Assembly: GCF_006442205.1 (NCBI RefSeq)
Contig: NZ_VFVR01000006.1
Location: forward strand, 124,001 to 188,000
Direction of reading: 5' to 3'
Source of the DNA: Mesorhizobium sp. B2-3-12
GTDB lineage: Bacteria > Pseudomonadota > Alphaproteobacteria > Rhizobiales > Rhizobiaceae
DNA: 64,000 nucleotides
Part shown: piece after piece, positions 16,984-25,615 of the stretch
Layout of the letters: every line of letters starts with the position of its first letter
Position numbering within the stretch: position 1 is the stretch's first letter
The notes under the pieces: generated by a model
The model's input: only the letters and a program-made list of their open reading frames with translations
Databases searched by the model: none
Told to the model about the DNA's origin: nothing
Position numbers and translations under genes: made by a program

Positions 16984-19323
16984 TCAAGCCGCGGAGCGAC
17001 GACCCGGCACCGGGTTGCCCGGCGGCTCGTGGCCGAGCGGGGTTACCAGCGTCAAATCGGGGTAGCCGCTCTCGATGAGCTTGACCGCGGCCTGCGTCAC
17101 CTCGTCGTCGGCCTCCAGCATGGACAGGAACACCTCGGTGGCCTCATCGCCCAGACGACTGATGCCTTGGGCATCGGCCGGTCCGCATTCGACCACCACC
17201 AGGTCATAGGCTGTTGTCAGCGACTGCATGATGATCGGCAGCCGATCGGCGGCGCGCATGGCACGAACCGGATCGGCGGTGCCGACCGGGATGACATGGC
17301 AGTCGGAATAGAGGTCGGCATGGATCACGTCGCTGAACTGCGCCTGCGACGCCAAGAGATTGGTGATGCCGGGGAAAAGTCCGCTGTCCAGCATCGGCCG
17401 CGAGGCGGCCCCCGAGGCGGTGAGGTCGAGCAGCAGGACGCGCAGACCGGCGTCGGAAACCTCGCGCGCCACCAGGATCGCCGATGCCGCCGCCTCGTCG
17501 CCCTCGGGGGAAACGAATATGGCGCGCGCGGCGCCGCTGGCGATCAGCTTCTCGGCGGCCTTGTCGACGTCGATCTCGCCCAGCACGGAGGGCCGCCGAA
17601 CCTCCAAGACGGGTTCGGGCTCAGCCATGGGTTCAGGCACTATTCGTTCAGGCTCGGCCACGGGTTCAGCCTTGACCTCGGGATCAGGCTTGGCCAGGGG
17701 TTCAGACTTGGCCAAGGGTTCGGGTTCGGCGACAGGTTCGACATCGGCCTCGGGCCACTTCCTCGGCCGTGTTTCCGTATCCGCGACCGTTTCGGGCCAC
17801 GATGTCCCGGCGCTACGATTGGCGAACTCGTTGGCGACCGCCGGTTCCAGGCGGTTGGACGGCTCCTGATAAGCGGCCGGCGGCATCGCCACCTCGTCGA
17901 TCGGTTCGAACCGTGCTCCCCTGGCCGGGCGCATGGCGCGGCCCGAGAAGAGTTCACGCAGCAGCGTGAACACCGCCGCCAGCAGCAGGGAAGCCGCGGC
18001 GGCGGCGCCGACGATCGGCCCGATCTTGGGGAAGTATGGCTCGGAAGGGACCGAAGCCGGCGAGGCGATGCGCGCGTCGACCGGAACATAGTTGCGATCC
18101 TGACGCGACGCCGCCTCGCGATAGTTGGTCAGGTAGAGTTCGAGCTGCTGGCGCTTGGCGGCGGCATCGCGCTGCAGCGCGTCGAGACCGACCTGCTGCT
18201 CGCCGGCCTGCGCCGAGGCGGCCTTGAGCGTGTTGACGTCGGCGACGAGCTGGCTTTCGCGCGCCTTGGCGGCATCGGCCTGCATCGCCAGGCCCTTCAT
18301 GATCTTCTGAGCTTCGCTGCGGATCTGCGCGTCGAGGTCAGCCAGCTGCGATTTGGCGGCACGAATACGCGGATGATTGTCAAGCAGCGTCGTCGACAGG
18401 TCGGCGATGTTGGCGCGCAGTTCGACCTGCCGCTCGCGCAAACGCTGGATCAGATCGGAAGACAGCACTTCCGGTAGCGAATCCAGCGACCCGCCATTCT
18501 GCAGCGCCTTGCGCACGCTTTCGGCCGTGCCTTCGGCCGCGGCGCGGTTGGCGCGCACCCGCGACAACTCGGTCGACAGCTCGGCCAATTGCTGGGTGGC
18601 CAGGGTGGAATTGTTACCGCCCATCAGGAGGTCCGACTGGGCACGGTAAGCCGCGACCTTGGCCTCGGCGTCCCTGACCTGCTTGGACAGGTCGGCGATC
18701 TCGGGTGCCAGGAAGTCCGCGGCGGCGGTGTTCGATTCGCTCTTGGCCGCGCCTTGGCCTGCAATATAAGCGGCGGCAATGGCATCGGGGATGGCGGCGG
18801 CGAGCTTGGGATCCTCTGAAGAGAACTCAATGGCAATGATGCGGGTCTTTTCAACGCCGAAGACGTTGAGCTTCTCGCGCATCTTCTTAAGCACGCGTTC
18901 CTCGACCGGAACGTCCATCGGATCATTCTTCAACCCGACCAGCACCAACAGCCGGTTCAGTGCCGACATGTCGACCGTCTCGTCGAATTCGTGCAACCGC
19001 GACAGGTCGAGCTTCTGCGCCACCTGCTTGAGGATCTCGTTGGACGAAATTATCTGGACCTGGGTGGCTACGCCCTGCTCGTCGAGGATCGGCTTGTCGC
19101 TGTCCGGGTTGGTGCTGGCAGGCCGCGTGTAGACCGATTCCCGCGGGGCGATCTCCACCTGCGTCTCGGCCTTGTAGTGGCGGGCCGCGAACGACGCCGC
19201 AGCGAAGGCAAGCCCCGTCACCACGAGAACGAAGACCAGAATTCGCAGCCAGTTCCGGCCAAGGCTGGCGAAGAGCTGCCTGAGATCAACGTCGACGTCT
19301 GCGGCCGCGGATTGAACGGACAT
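16984..19323 (-). CDS. Wzz/GumC-type polysaccharide copolymerase with degenerate tyrosine-kinase-like domain
   Basis: 779 residues. A membrane segment near residues 31-52 follows a short cytoplasmic start; a long periplasmic coiled-coil region (about 60-420) carries the Wzz/GNVR architecture; a second membrane segment lies near 428-450. Residues about 528-574 are a low-complexity Pro/Glu/Ala/Val/Lys repeat. The C-terminal 190 residues look like a BY-kinase (CpsD/Wzc) domain, but the Walker A position reads SPEGDEAAAS (near residue 604) with no GK[ST], and Walker A' reads LLLDLTASG. No C-terminal tyrosine cluster is seen. It probably controls chain length or export without kinase activity. It is divergent from the Wza-like gene. 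Confidence 0.85.
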   Translation of the reverse strand: MSVQSAAADVDVDLRQLFASLGRNWLRILVFVLVVTGLAFAAASFAARHYKAETQVEIAPRESVYTRPASTNPDSDKPILDEQGVATQVQIISSNEILKQVAQKLDLSRLHEFDETVDMSALNRLLVLVGLKNDPMDVPVEERVLKKMREKLNVFGVEKTRIIAIEFSSEDPKLAAAIPDAIAAAYIAGQGAAKSESNTAAADFLAPEIADLSKQVRDAEAKVAAYRAQSDLLMGGNNSTLATQQLAELSTELSRVRANRAAAEGTAESVRKALQNGGSLDSLPEVLSSDLIQRLRERQVELRANIADLSTTLLDNHPRIRAAKSQLADLDAQIRSEAQKIMKGLAMQADAAKARESQLVADVNTLKAASAQAGEQQVGLDALQRDAAAKRQQLELYLTNYREAASRQDRNYVPVDARIASPASVPSEPYFPKIGPIVGAAAAASLLLAAVFTLLRELFSGRAMRPARGARFEPIDEVAMPPAAYQEPSNRLEPAVANEFANRSAGTSWPETVADTETRPRKWPEADVEPVAEPEPLAKSEPLAKPDPEVKAEPVAEPERIVPEPMAEPEPVLEVRRPSVLGEIDVDKAAEKLIASGAARAIFVSPEGDEAAASAILVAREVSDAGLRVLLLDLTASGAASRPMLDSGLFPGITNLLASQAQFSDVIHADLYSDCHVIPVGTADPVRAMRAADRLPIIMQSLTTAYDLVVVECGPADAQGISRLGDEATEVFLSMLEADDEVTQAAVKLIESGYPDLTLVTPLGHEPPGNPVPGRRSAA

Positions 19324-19579
19324 GCATCCCTACTCCGGAACTGGGTCAAGATGCACCGTAAACAACTATGGTAACTCAGCCGTTAAGATCACGGTAAGCT
19401 TTCATTAGGGTTTACTGGCGGGCAGCAGCAAAAAATCGATAAAATCGTAAAACTTTGCCTGCGCGAGCGCTATTGCCGGGCTCCTTTACCGGCCATTAAC
19501 CCTAACAGGATGATAACGGATCCGATCCCAGATGCCTGCTGCGACGCCGCGGCGGCCAGTCGAAGGTACGTATCCGGTC
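19324..19579. promoter_or_regulatory. Divergent promoter region of the exopolysaccharide genes
   Basis: 256 bp separate the starts of the Wzz-like gene (minus strand) and the Wza-like gene (plus strand). The middle is AT-rich (for example around 19425-19455, with two ATCGATAAAATCGTAAAA-like units), unlike the flanking coding DNA. This must hold promoters for both arms and is the natural place for a shared regulator site. No specific operator is recognised. Confidence 0.45.
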
Positions 19580-20143
19580 ATGAAAAGCACTGGTTCCCTG
19601 TTTCGCGCACTGCTTGCCGTTTCGATGCTCGCCGGCTGCTCCAGCTACCGGCCGACGCCGGCCGCCTTCCACGAGGTGCTCGACCAGCCCTATCGCCTCG
19701 GCGCCGGTGACCGTGTCCGCGTCACCGTGTTCGAGCAGGACGGCCTGACCAATACCTACAGCGTCGACCAGTCCGGCTATATCTCCTTCCCGCTCGTCGG
19801 CGCCCTACCGGCACGGGGCCACACCGCGCAGCAGATGGAAAAGGAGATCGCCGACAAATTGCGGCAGGGCTATCTGCGCGACCCCGACGTCTCGGTCGAG
19901 ATCGATCGTTACCGGCCGATCTTCGTCATGGGCGAAGTGGGCGCCGCCGGCCAGTATTCCTATGTCCCCGGCCTAACCGTGCAGAAAGCCATCGCCATCG
20001 CCGGCGGCTTCTCGCCGCGCGCCAACCAGGAAAGCGTCGACATCACCCGCGACATCAACGGCAAGGTGATGACCGGCCGTGTGGTCACCTCGGACCCGCT
20101 GCTGCCCGGAGATACCGTCTACGTCCGCGAACGCCTGTTCTGA
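19580..20143 (+). CDS. Wza/ExoF-type polysaccharide export lipoprotein
   Basis: 187 residues. The signal peptide ends in a lipobox, S-M-L-A-G-C (about residues 15-20), predicting an outer-membrane lipoprotein. The Poly_export domain begins Y-R-L-G-A-G-D-R-V-R-V-T-V-F and is followed by a SLBB-type segment V-M-G-E-V-G-A-A-G-Q-Y-S-Y-V-P-G-L-T-V. At 187 residues it is of the short type, without the C-terminal amphipathic helix of E. coli Wza. The ATG at 19580 is chosen for the signal peptide. It should form the outer-membrane exit of the exopolysaccharide together with the Wzz-like protein. Confidence 0.9.
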   Translation: MKSTGSLFRALLAVSMLAGCSSYRPTPAAFHEVLDQPYRLGAGDRVRVTVFEQDGLTNTYSVDQSGYISFPLVGALPARGHTAQQMEKEIADKLRQGYLRDPDVSVEIDRYRPIFVMGEVGAAGQYSYVPGLTVQKAIAIAGGFSPRANQESVDITRDINGKVMTGRVVTSDPLLPGDTVYVRERLF

Positions 20144-20153
20144 CAGACACCTC

Positions 20154-21284
20154 GTGGCGGACAAGCTCAGGATCGTCCACTGCTTTCGCTCACCCGTGGG
20201 AGGAATTTTTCGGCACGTGCGCGACCTGACGGAAGCGCAGGTCGCCGCCGGCCACATGGTCGGGATCGTCTGCGACTCGACCACCGGCGGCGAATTCGAG
20301 GAGCGTCTGTTCGAGCAGATGAAGGGCATGCTGGCGCTTGGCATCCATCGCACGCCAATGCAGCGCCATGTCGGCCCGGGCGACCTCACCTCGACCCGGC
20401 GCACCTATGGAATCATCAAGGAATTGCGGCCGGACGTGCTGCACGGGCACGGCGCCAAGGGTGGCGCCTATGCCCGTCTGTTCGGCTCATTGTTGCGGGT
20501 ATCAAGGTCTCGCGTAGCCCGCCTCTATTCGCCGCATGGTGGCTCTCTCCACTATGACGAGAGCACCGCCACCGGAAAGCTGTTCTTCGCGCTCGAGCAC
20601 CTCATGGCGCGCTTCACCGACTACCTGCTGTTCGTCTCCGACTACGAGCGGCGGACTTATCGCAGGAAGGTGGGCGAGCCGCCGATCCCGAACACGCTGG
20701 CCTATAATGGACTTCGCGCCGCCGAATTCGAGCCGGTAACGGCCAGGGCCGACGCGGCCGATGTGCTCTATATCGGCATGATGCGGGACCTCAAGGGACC
20801 CGACATCTTCATCGATGCCCTGGCCGCCGCGGCGCCCCGGCTTGGCCGCGCGCCGAATGCGGTGATGGTCGGCGACGGCGACGACCTGCCACGCTACCAC
20901 GCGCAGGTGAAGCGCCTCGGGCTTGAAGGCAATGTCCGCTTCCTGCCGCCGATGCCGGCCCGGGAGGCCTTCCTGCTGGCGGCGCTCGTCGTCGTTCCCT
21001 CGCGCGCCGAAGCCATGCCCTATATCGTGCTGGAGGCACTTGCCGCGGCAAGACCTGTCATCGCGACCTCCGTCGGCGGCATACCGGAGATTTTCGGGCC
21101 GGACTCCCCTGCCCTGATCCGGCCAGATCCGACCGAACTCGCCGAGAAAGTGAGCCGCGCGCTGGGCGACCTTGCCGCCTATCGCGAATTGATGCCCGAA
21201 GAATCCACTCTCAGGGCGCGCTTCGGCGCCGACGTCATGGCCGCTGAAATCGAGAAGGCCTACTTCGCCGCGCTCGAAAGGTAG
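20154..21284 (+). CDS. Glycosyltransferase family 4
   Basis: 376 residues from the GTG at 20154, 10 bp after the export-protein stop. The GT-B fold is visible: L-R-I-V-H-C-F-R-S-P-V-G-G-I-F-R-H-V at the N-terminus, VLYIGMMRDLKGPDIFIDAL at the start of the second domain, V-M-V-G-D-G-D-D, and the donor-binding E-x7-E motif in S-R-A-E-A-M-P-Y-I-V-L-E-A. It is a retaining transferase that should add a sugar from a nucleotide donor to the lipid-linked intermediate on the cytoplasmic side. Sugar specificity is not predictable. Confidence 0.9.
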   Translation: MADKLRIVHCFRSPVGGIFRHVRDLTEAQVAAGHMVGIVCDSTTGGEFEERLFEQMKGMLALGIHRTPMQRHVGPGDLTSTRRTYGIIKELRPDVLHGHGAKGGAYARLFGSLLRVSRSRVARLYSPHGGSLHYDESTATGKLFFALEHLMARFTDYLLFVSDYERRTYRRKVGEPPIPNTLAYNGLRAAEFEPVTARADAADVLYIGMMRDLKGPDIFIDALAAAAPRLGRAPNAVMVGDGDDLPRYHAQVKRLGLEGNVRFLPPMPAREAFLLAALVVVPSRAEAMPYIVLEALAAARPVIATSVGGIPEIFGPDSPALIRPDPTELAEKVSRALGDLAAYRELMPEESTLRARFGADVMAAEIEKAYFAALER

Positions 21285-21371
21285 GCCCAAGCCCGTCCAA
21301 AGCCGCACGTTGTTTCAAGGGTTTCTTAGCTCTCTTTTGCTAATCACCCAGGGGAAGCTGCGGACGGTTGC

Positions 21372-22907
21372 ATGAACGAGATCGACCCCGCGCATCGCTT
21401 TTCATCAGAAGCGGTGCGTAAATTCGACAGCGCTGCCGATGGCGACAAGCCCGGCGGCATGAATGACGTTGCCCGACAGGTCGCATCGCAATACCGGCGC
21501 GATACGATGTCGCCGATCATGGTCAGCGGCGTACTGCGCATGGTCGAATTCGCGGTGCTGCTGGTCTCGGGACTCTGCGTCTATTTCTATTATGTCGGAT
21601 TCTTCAATTACCTCGCCTGGCAATATCCGCTGACGATCGCCGCCGCGTCGTTCCTCGCCGTGGTGCTGCTCGACGTCACGGATTGCTACCAGGTTGTGTC
21701 CCTGATGCGGCCGATCGCCAATTTCGGGCGCATCCTGCTTGTCTGGGCCGGGACCTTCGCGCTGATGGCGTTGACCGCGTTCGCCATGAAGATGTCGCAA
21801 GACTATTCGCGCCTGCTGTTCGGCACCTGGTTCGTCGTTGCTTTCGTCTGTCTCTTCGGTCTCAGGCTGGTGATGTCGAAGCTGATCCGGCGCTGGGCAC
21901 GCGATGGCAGCATGGAACGGCGCGCCGTCATCGTCGGCGGCGGCAAGGCGGCGGAAGTGCTCATCCGCTCGGTGGAAAAGCAGCCTTACAACGACATCCG
22001 TATCTGCGGCATCTTCGATGATCGCAACGACAAGCGTTCGCCAGCCCTTGTCGCCGGCTATCCCAAGCTCGGCACCATTTCGGAACTGATCGAATTCGCC
22101 CGCATCGCCCGCATCGACATGCTGATCGTGTCGTTGCCGCTGACCGCGGAATCGCGCGTGCTGCAATTGCTGAAGAAACTGTGGGTGCTGCCGGTCGACA
22201 TCCGGCTGTCGGCGCATTCCAATGCACTGCAGTTCCGCCCGCGCGCCTATTCCTACATCGGCTCGGTGCCGATGCTCGATATCTTCGACAAGCCGATCAA
22301 CGACTGGGATTCGGTCGCCAAACGCGCTTTCGACATCATCTTCAGCCTGTTCGGCATCGTCGTGTTCTCGCCGGTGATGCTGGCCACCGCCATCGCCATC
22401 AAGCTCGACAGCAAGGGCCCGGTGCTGTTCAAGCAGAAGCGGCACGGCTTCAACAACGAGATCATCGAAGTCTACAAATTCCGCTCCATGTACACCGACA
22501 GGTCGGATCCGACCGCCAAGCAAACCGTGACCAAGAACGATCCGCGCGTCACGCGTGTCGGCCGCATCATCCGCAAGACCTCCATCGACGAACTGCCGCA
22601 GTTCTTCAACTCGCTGCTCGGCTCGCTGTCGCTGATCGGGCCGCGTCCGCACGCCATAGCCGCGCAATCGCACAATCTGCTCTACAACGAAGTGGTCGAT
22701 GGCTATTTCGCGCGCCACAAGGTCAAGCCCGGCGTCACCGGCTGGGCGCAGATCAATGGCTGGCGCGGCGAGATGGACACCAATGAAAAGATCCGCATGC
22801 GGACCGAGTACGATCTCTATTACATCGAGAACTGGTCGCTGCTGTTCGACCTGCGGATCCTGTTCCTGACACCGATCCGGCTGCTCAACACGGAAAATGC
22901 CTATTGA
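21372..22907 (+). CDS. Undecaprenyl-phosphate sugar-phosphotransferase (WbaP/ExoY type)
   Basis: 511 residues. Four N-terminal hydrophobic segments (about 55-180) precede a Rossmann-like CoA-binding_3 region (R-R-A-V-I-V-G-G-G-K-A-A-E-V-L-I near 203) and a fifth segment before the bacterial sugar-transferase domain. The catalytic domain shows K-R-A-F-D-I-I-F-S, E-V-Y-K-F-R-S-M-Y, S-I-D-E-L-P-Q-F-F-N and S-L-I-G-P-R-P-H. It primes synthesis by placing a sugar-1-phosphate on undecaprenyl phosphate at the inner membrane. A 4-bp overlap couples it to the Wzy-like gene. Confidence 0.93.
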   Translation: MNEIDPAHRFSSEAVRKFDSAADGDKPGGMNDVARQVASQYRRDTMSPIMVSGVLRMVEFAVLLVSGLCVYFYYVGFFNYLAWQYPLTIAAASFLAVVLLDVTDCYQVVSLMRPIANFGRILLVWAGTFALMALTAFAMKMSQDYSRLLFGTWFVVAFVCLFGLRLVMSKLIRRWARDGSMERRAVIVGGGKAAEVLIRSVEKQPYNDIRICGIFDDRNDKRSPALVAGYPKLGTISELIEFARIARIDMLIVSLPLTAESRVLQLLKKLWVLPVDIRLSAHSNALQFRPRAYSYIGSVPMLDIFDKPINDWDSVAKRAFDIIFSLFGIVVFSPVMLATAIAIKLDSKGPVLFKQKRHGFNNEIIEVYKFRSMYTDRSDPTAKQTVTKNDPRVTRVGRIIRKTSIDELPQFFNSLLGSLSLIGPRPHAIAAQSHNLLYNEVVDGYFARHKVKPGVTGWAQINGWRGEMDTNEKIRMRTEYDLYYIENWSLLFDLRILFLTPIRLLNTENAY

Positions 22908-24172
22908 GCGCGATCAGCCATGATCTGCCACGCGCGACGGTCAACGCCAAGCTGATCACGCTGATCTCCTCGGGCGCGGCCGTGCTCGGCATTCTATTGT
23001 CGGGCTTCGTCATCAGCGAGCCGGCGCCTTATGAAATCTACATGGCCGGGCTGATCGCCATCTGGGCTCTCTTCGGCCTGAGGATATCGCGCCCGGCCAT
23101 ACCGCTCCTAGTGCTTCTGGTGACGATGAACATCGGCGGCATGATTTCCATGACGCAGATGGCGGATCTCGCCAACACGCCGCTCTATCTTGCCGTGTCG
23201 CTGTTTCTCGCCTTCAGCGCGGTGTTCTTCGCATCGGTCACCGCCACGCGGCCGAACCTCTACCGGCTGATCTTCAATGCCTATGTCGTCTCGGCGGTGG
23301 CGACGTCGCTGCTTGGCATAGCGGGCTATTTCCATGCCTTCCCCGGCGCCGAAATTTTCACCAAATACGACCGCGCCGCCGGCGCCTTCCAGGATCCGAA
23401 CGTGTTCGGTCCGTTCCTGGTGCTGCCCGGCATCTATCTGCTCTATCTCATGCTGACCGGTTCGGTCGCGCGCATGCCGCTGCTGGCTGTGCCGCTGCTG
23501 ATCATCAGCGCCGGCATCTTCTTCTCGTTCTCGCGCGGCGCCTGGGGCATGTTCGCGGTCTCGGCCGTCCTGCTTACTGGATTGCTGTTCCTGCAGAGCG
23601 CCAGCGGCATGTTCCGGCTGCGCGTGGTGATCATGACGATTGCCGCCCTGTCGCTGCTGGCCATAACCGTCATCGTCATACTGCAGTTGCCGGGCGTGGC
23701 GGAGATGTTCTCCAGCCGCGCCCATCTCGAACAGAGCTACGACACCGCCCGCCTTGGCCGCTTCGCGCGTTATGCGATCGGCTTCCAGATGGCCATGGAG
23801 CATCCGTTCGGCATCGGGCCGCTGGTCTTCGGCACGATCTACGGCGAGGACACCCACGACATCTGGCTGAAGATGCTGATGGATTATGGCTGGCTCGGCT
23901 TCGTCTCGTTCCTGACGCTGGTGGTGTGGACGATTTCAGCCGGGTTCCGTATCCTTCTGCGCGACCGGCCGTGGCAGCCCTACCTGTTGTGCGCCTACGT
24001 CGCCTTCATCGGCAATATCGGGCTCGGCACCTTCATCGACATCGACCACTGGCGCCACATGTATCTGCTGCTCGGCCTGATCTGGGGCGCCATCGCCCTG
24101 GAATACCGCCACCAGCGGCGGCTGCGTCCGGCATTGCCGGCCTCATTCAGACCCGCGATCGCGGCAAGATAA
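22904..24172 (+). CDS. Wzy/O-antigen-ligase-family polymerase
   Basis: 422 residues with about eleven membrane segments and one large periplasmic loop (roughly 255-320) containing S-R-A-H-L-E-Q-S-Y-D-T-A-R-L-G-R and H-P-F-G-I-G-P, the R and H-x3-G features of the Wzy_C/WaaL family. The TTG start at 22904 overlaps the previous stop (TTGA); no in-frame ATG occurs before the first membrane segment. In this locus it most likely polymerises repeat units at the periplasmic face. The gene is followed by tRNA-Pro. Confidence 0.85.
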   Translation: MSAISHDLPRATVNAKLITLISSGAAVLGILLSGFVISEPAPYEIYMAGLIAIWALFGLRISRPAIPLLVLLVTMNIGGMISMTQMADLANTPLYLAVSLFLAFSAVFFASVTATRPNLYRLIFNAYVVSAVATSLLGIAGYFHAFPGAEIFTKYDRAAGAFQDPNVFGPFLVLPGIYLLYLMLTGSVARMPLLAVPLLIISAGIFFSFSRGAWGMFAVSAVLLTGLLFLQSASGMFRLRVVIMTIAALSLLAITVIVILQLPGVAEMFSSRAHLEQSYDTARLGRFARYAIGFQMAMEHPFGIGPLVFGTIYGEDTHDIWLKMLMDYGWLGFVSFLTLVVWTISAGFRILLRDRPWQPYLLCAYVAFIGNIGLGTFIDIDHWRHMYLLLGLIWGAIALEYRHQRRLRPALPASFRPAIAAR

Positions 24173-24228
24173 TTATCGCGGAAATCGGTTGACCCGAGCG
24201 GGGTTATCACGATACATCGCGACCGGTC

Positions 24229-24305
<77 letters not shown>

Positions 24306-24583
24306 TTTTAGCCTGAGACTTGGCCCCAAAGTCCATCTATCCGAATTATAGCGTCATCTGGTGTAGGGGTAACGCGGGCGACAACCGCCCTCCCATTGTG
24401 CCACCGTTCCTGCAAGTATGAGGTCAGCCGCAGTTGGGCCGAATCGCGTGTGCACGCATTGAGGATCAGCAAGGCCCTCGGTAGCCGGCATCGATCACTG
24501 TTGCGCCAACCGAGGTTACCAGTCTCAAATTTCTGCTTGTGCAGACATGTAGGATGCAGCTACGCCCCTCTAGGGTCAGGTTT

Positions 24584-25471
24584 CTAAGCCGGACCGGCAA
24601 AGTCGTCTGGGAGTTCATCAGCGACCTGATAACCTTGGTGTGTCACTTGGAAAAGTTGTCCTTTCCCATTTCTATCTTCAATAAGCCCATGGTCGGCTAA
24701 TTCGCGGACGGCTGCGGTCATCTGCGCAACAGTCCTGCTGTCTGAGTCGTCCTTAGTGAAATCCTGACGACCGGCGCTGATCAAGGTGCCGCCTAGATAT
24801 CTGCGCACCATAACGCTGCCGTTACCAACGGCTGCCGCTTTCAGAAGCCGCTGCCCATCGGCGCCTACAAAGCTAGTTGTTCGTGCGCTTTGGCTGAGAG
24901 GCCATGCATTATGCTGTGTTTCAGCAGGTGCTGTCCCCTTGGAATTTAACATGCCCGACACGTAGTTGTTTTCCCGCATCGCCGTGGGGAGATGGTCCCG
25001 AAGCTTCGAGCGAAGCTCTTCAGGTGCTTCATACGTCTGGTAGAGCCCTTTGTCCTGAGCCCACTTCCTGAACTCGTTCAGCTTTTTCCGCTGCTCGTCG
25101 TCGATCATATCTTGCGGGATTGGGGCATTGGAAAAGTAAAGCATCACCGGCTTTCCGACCTCCATATGCCGCTCAATCTCTTCGATGGTACCGCTGACCG
25201 CCTCACCCGTCGGCGTTCCAACCCGGCTCCAGAAAATGCCGACGAGGATATCAGCATGCGACAATAGGCGATCATTCACCATCTGCTGTGGACGCCCAGA
25301 GAGTTCAGGAGAACTATGCGTCTCCCATCCTACAGGCATCAGCACCACGCCTTCAGATCGGGAATAGACCGCGTTCCAACCGGCTATCGCCTCACGAACC
25401 GCCGCTCGCTCGGACAGCACGTCGCTAGGCGAAGCGATGAAAATTTCCAAAGCTATTGCATCGTATGGCAT
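24584..25471 (-). CDS. DUF4062 protein with C-terminal winged-helix-like region
   Basis: 295 residues. The first 110 residues are a DUF4062 domain, a TIR-like alpha/beta fold: L-E-I-F-I-A-S-P-S-D-V-L-S-E-R-A, W-E-T-H-S-S-P-E-L-S-G-R-P-Q-Q, A-D-I-L-V-G-I-F-W-S-R-V-G-T-P-T-G, then S-G-T-I-E-E-I-E. Residues about 230-290 (T-V-A-Q-M-T-A-A-V-R-E-L-A-D-H-G-L-I-E) look like a winged helix. GGGAG precedes the ATG. DUF4062 proteins are often thought to act in signalling or defence with an attached effector; here no NTPase, protease or nuclease domain is attached. It is the sole cargo of the tRNA-Pro element. Function unknown. Confidence 0.85.
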   Translation of the reverse strand: MPYDAIALEIFIASPSDVLSERAAVREAIAGWNAVYSRSEGVVLMPVGWETHSSPELSGRPQQMVNDRLLSHADILVGIFWSRVGTPTGEAVSGTIEEIERHMEVGKPVMLYFSNAPIPQDMIDDEQRKKLNEFRKWAQDKGLYQTYEAPEELRSKLRDHLPTAMRENNYVSGMLNSKGTAPAETQHNAWPLSQSARTTSFVGADGQRLLKAAAVGNGSVMVRRYLGGTLISAGRQDFTKDDSDSRTVAQMTAAVRELADHGLIEDRNGKGQLFQVTHQGYQVADELPDDFAGPA

Positions 25472-25569
25472 TCGCTCCCGTCCCCTTTAACGTCGAAGAA
25501 AGCATGCAATTGAGGCCCTCGCAATGAAAAGACCCGCCATGTTTTAGGGAGTGCTGGCCTGAGTAAATA

Positions 25570-25609
25570 TGACTGGGGGTCAAGGGGTCGTCGGTTCGAA
25601 TCCGACCAC
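25570..25609 (+). repeat. attR-like direct repeat (3' fragment of tRNA-Pro)
   Basis: A second copy of the tRNA-Pro 3' half, from the anticodon stem to the T arm, but without a 5' half or acceptor stem; sequence after 25609 (CCCTTC) no longer matches the acceptor strand. It cannot fold into a tRNA. Its T arm (GTCGG/CCGAC) pairs perfectly, unlike the G-U-containing copy in the intact gene. Confidence 0.8.
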
Positions 25610-25615
25610 CCCTTC

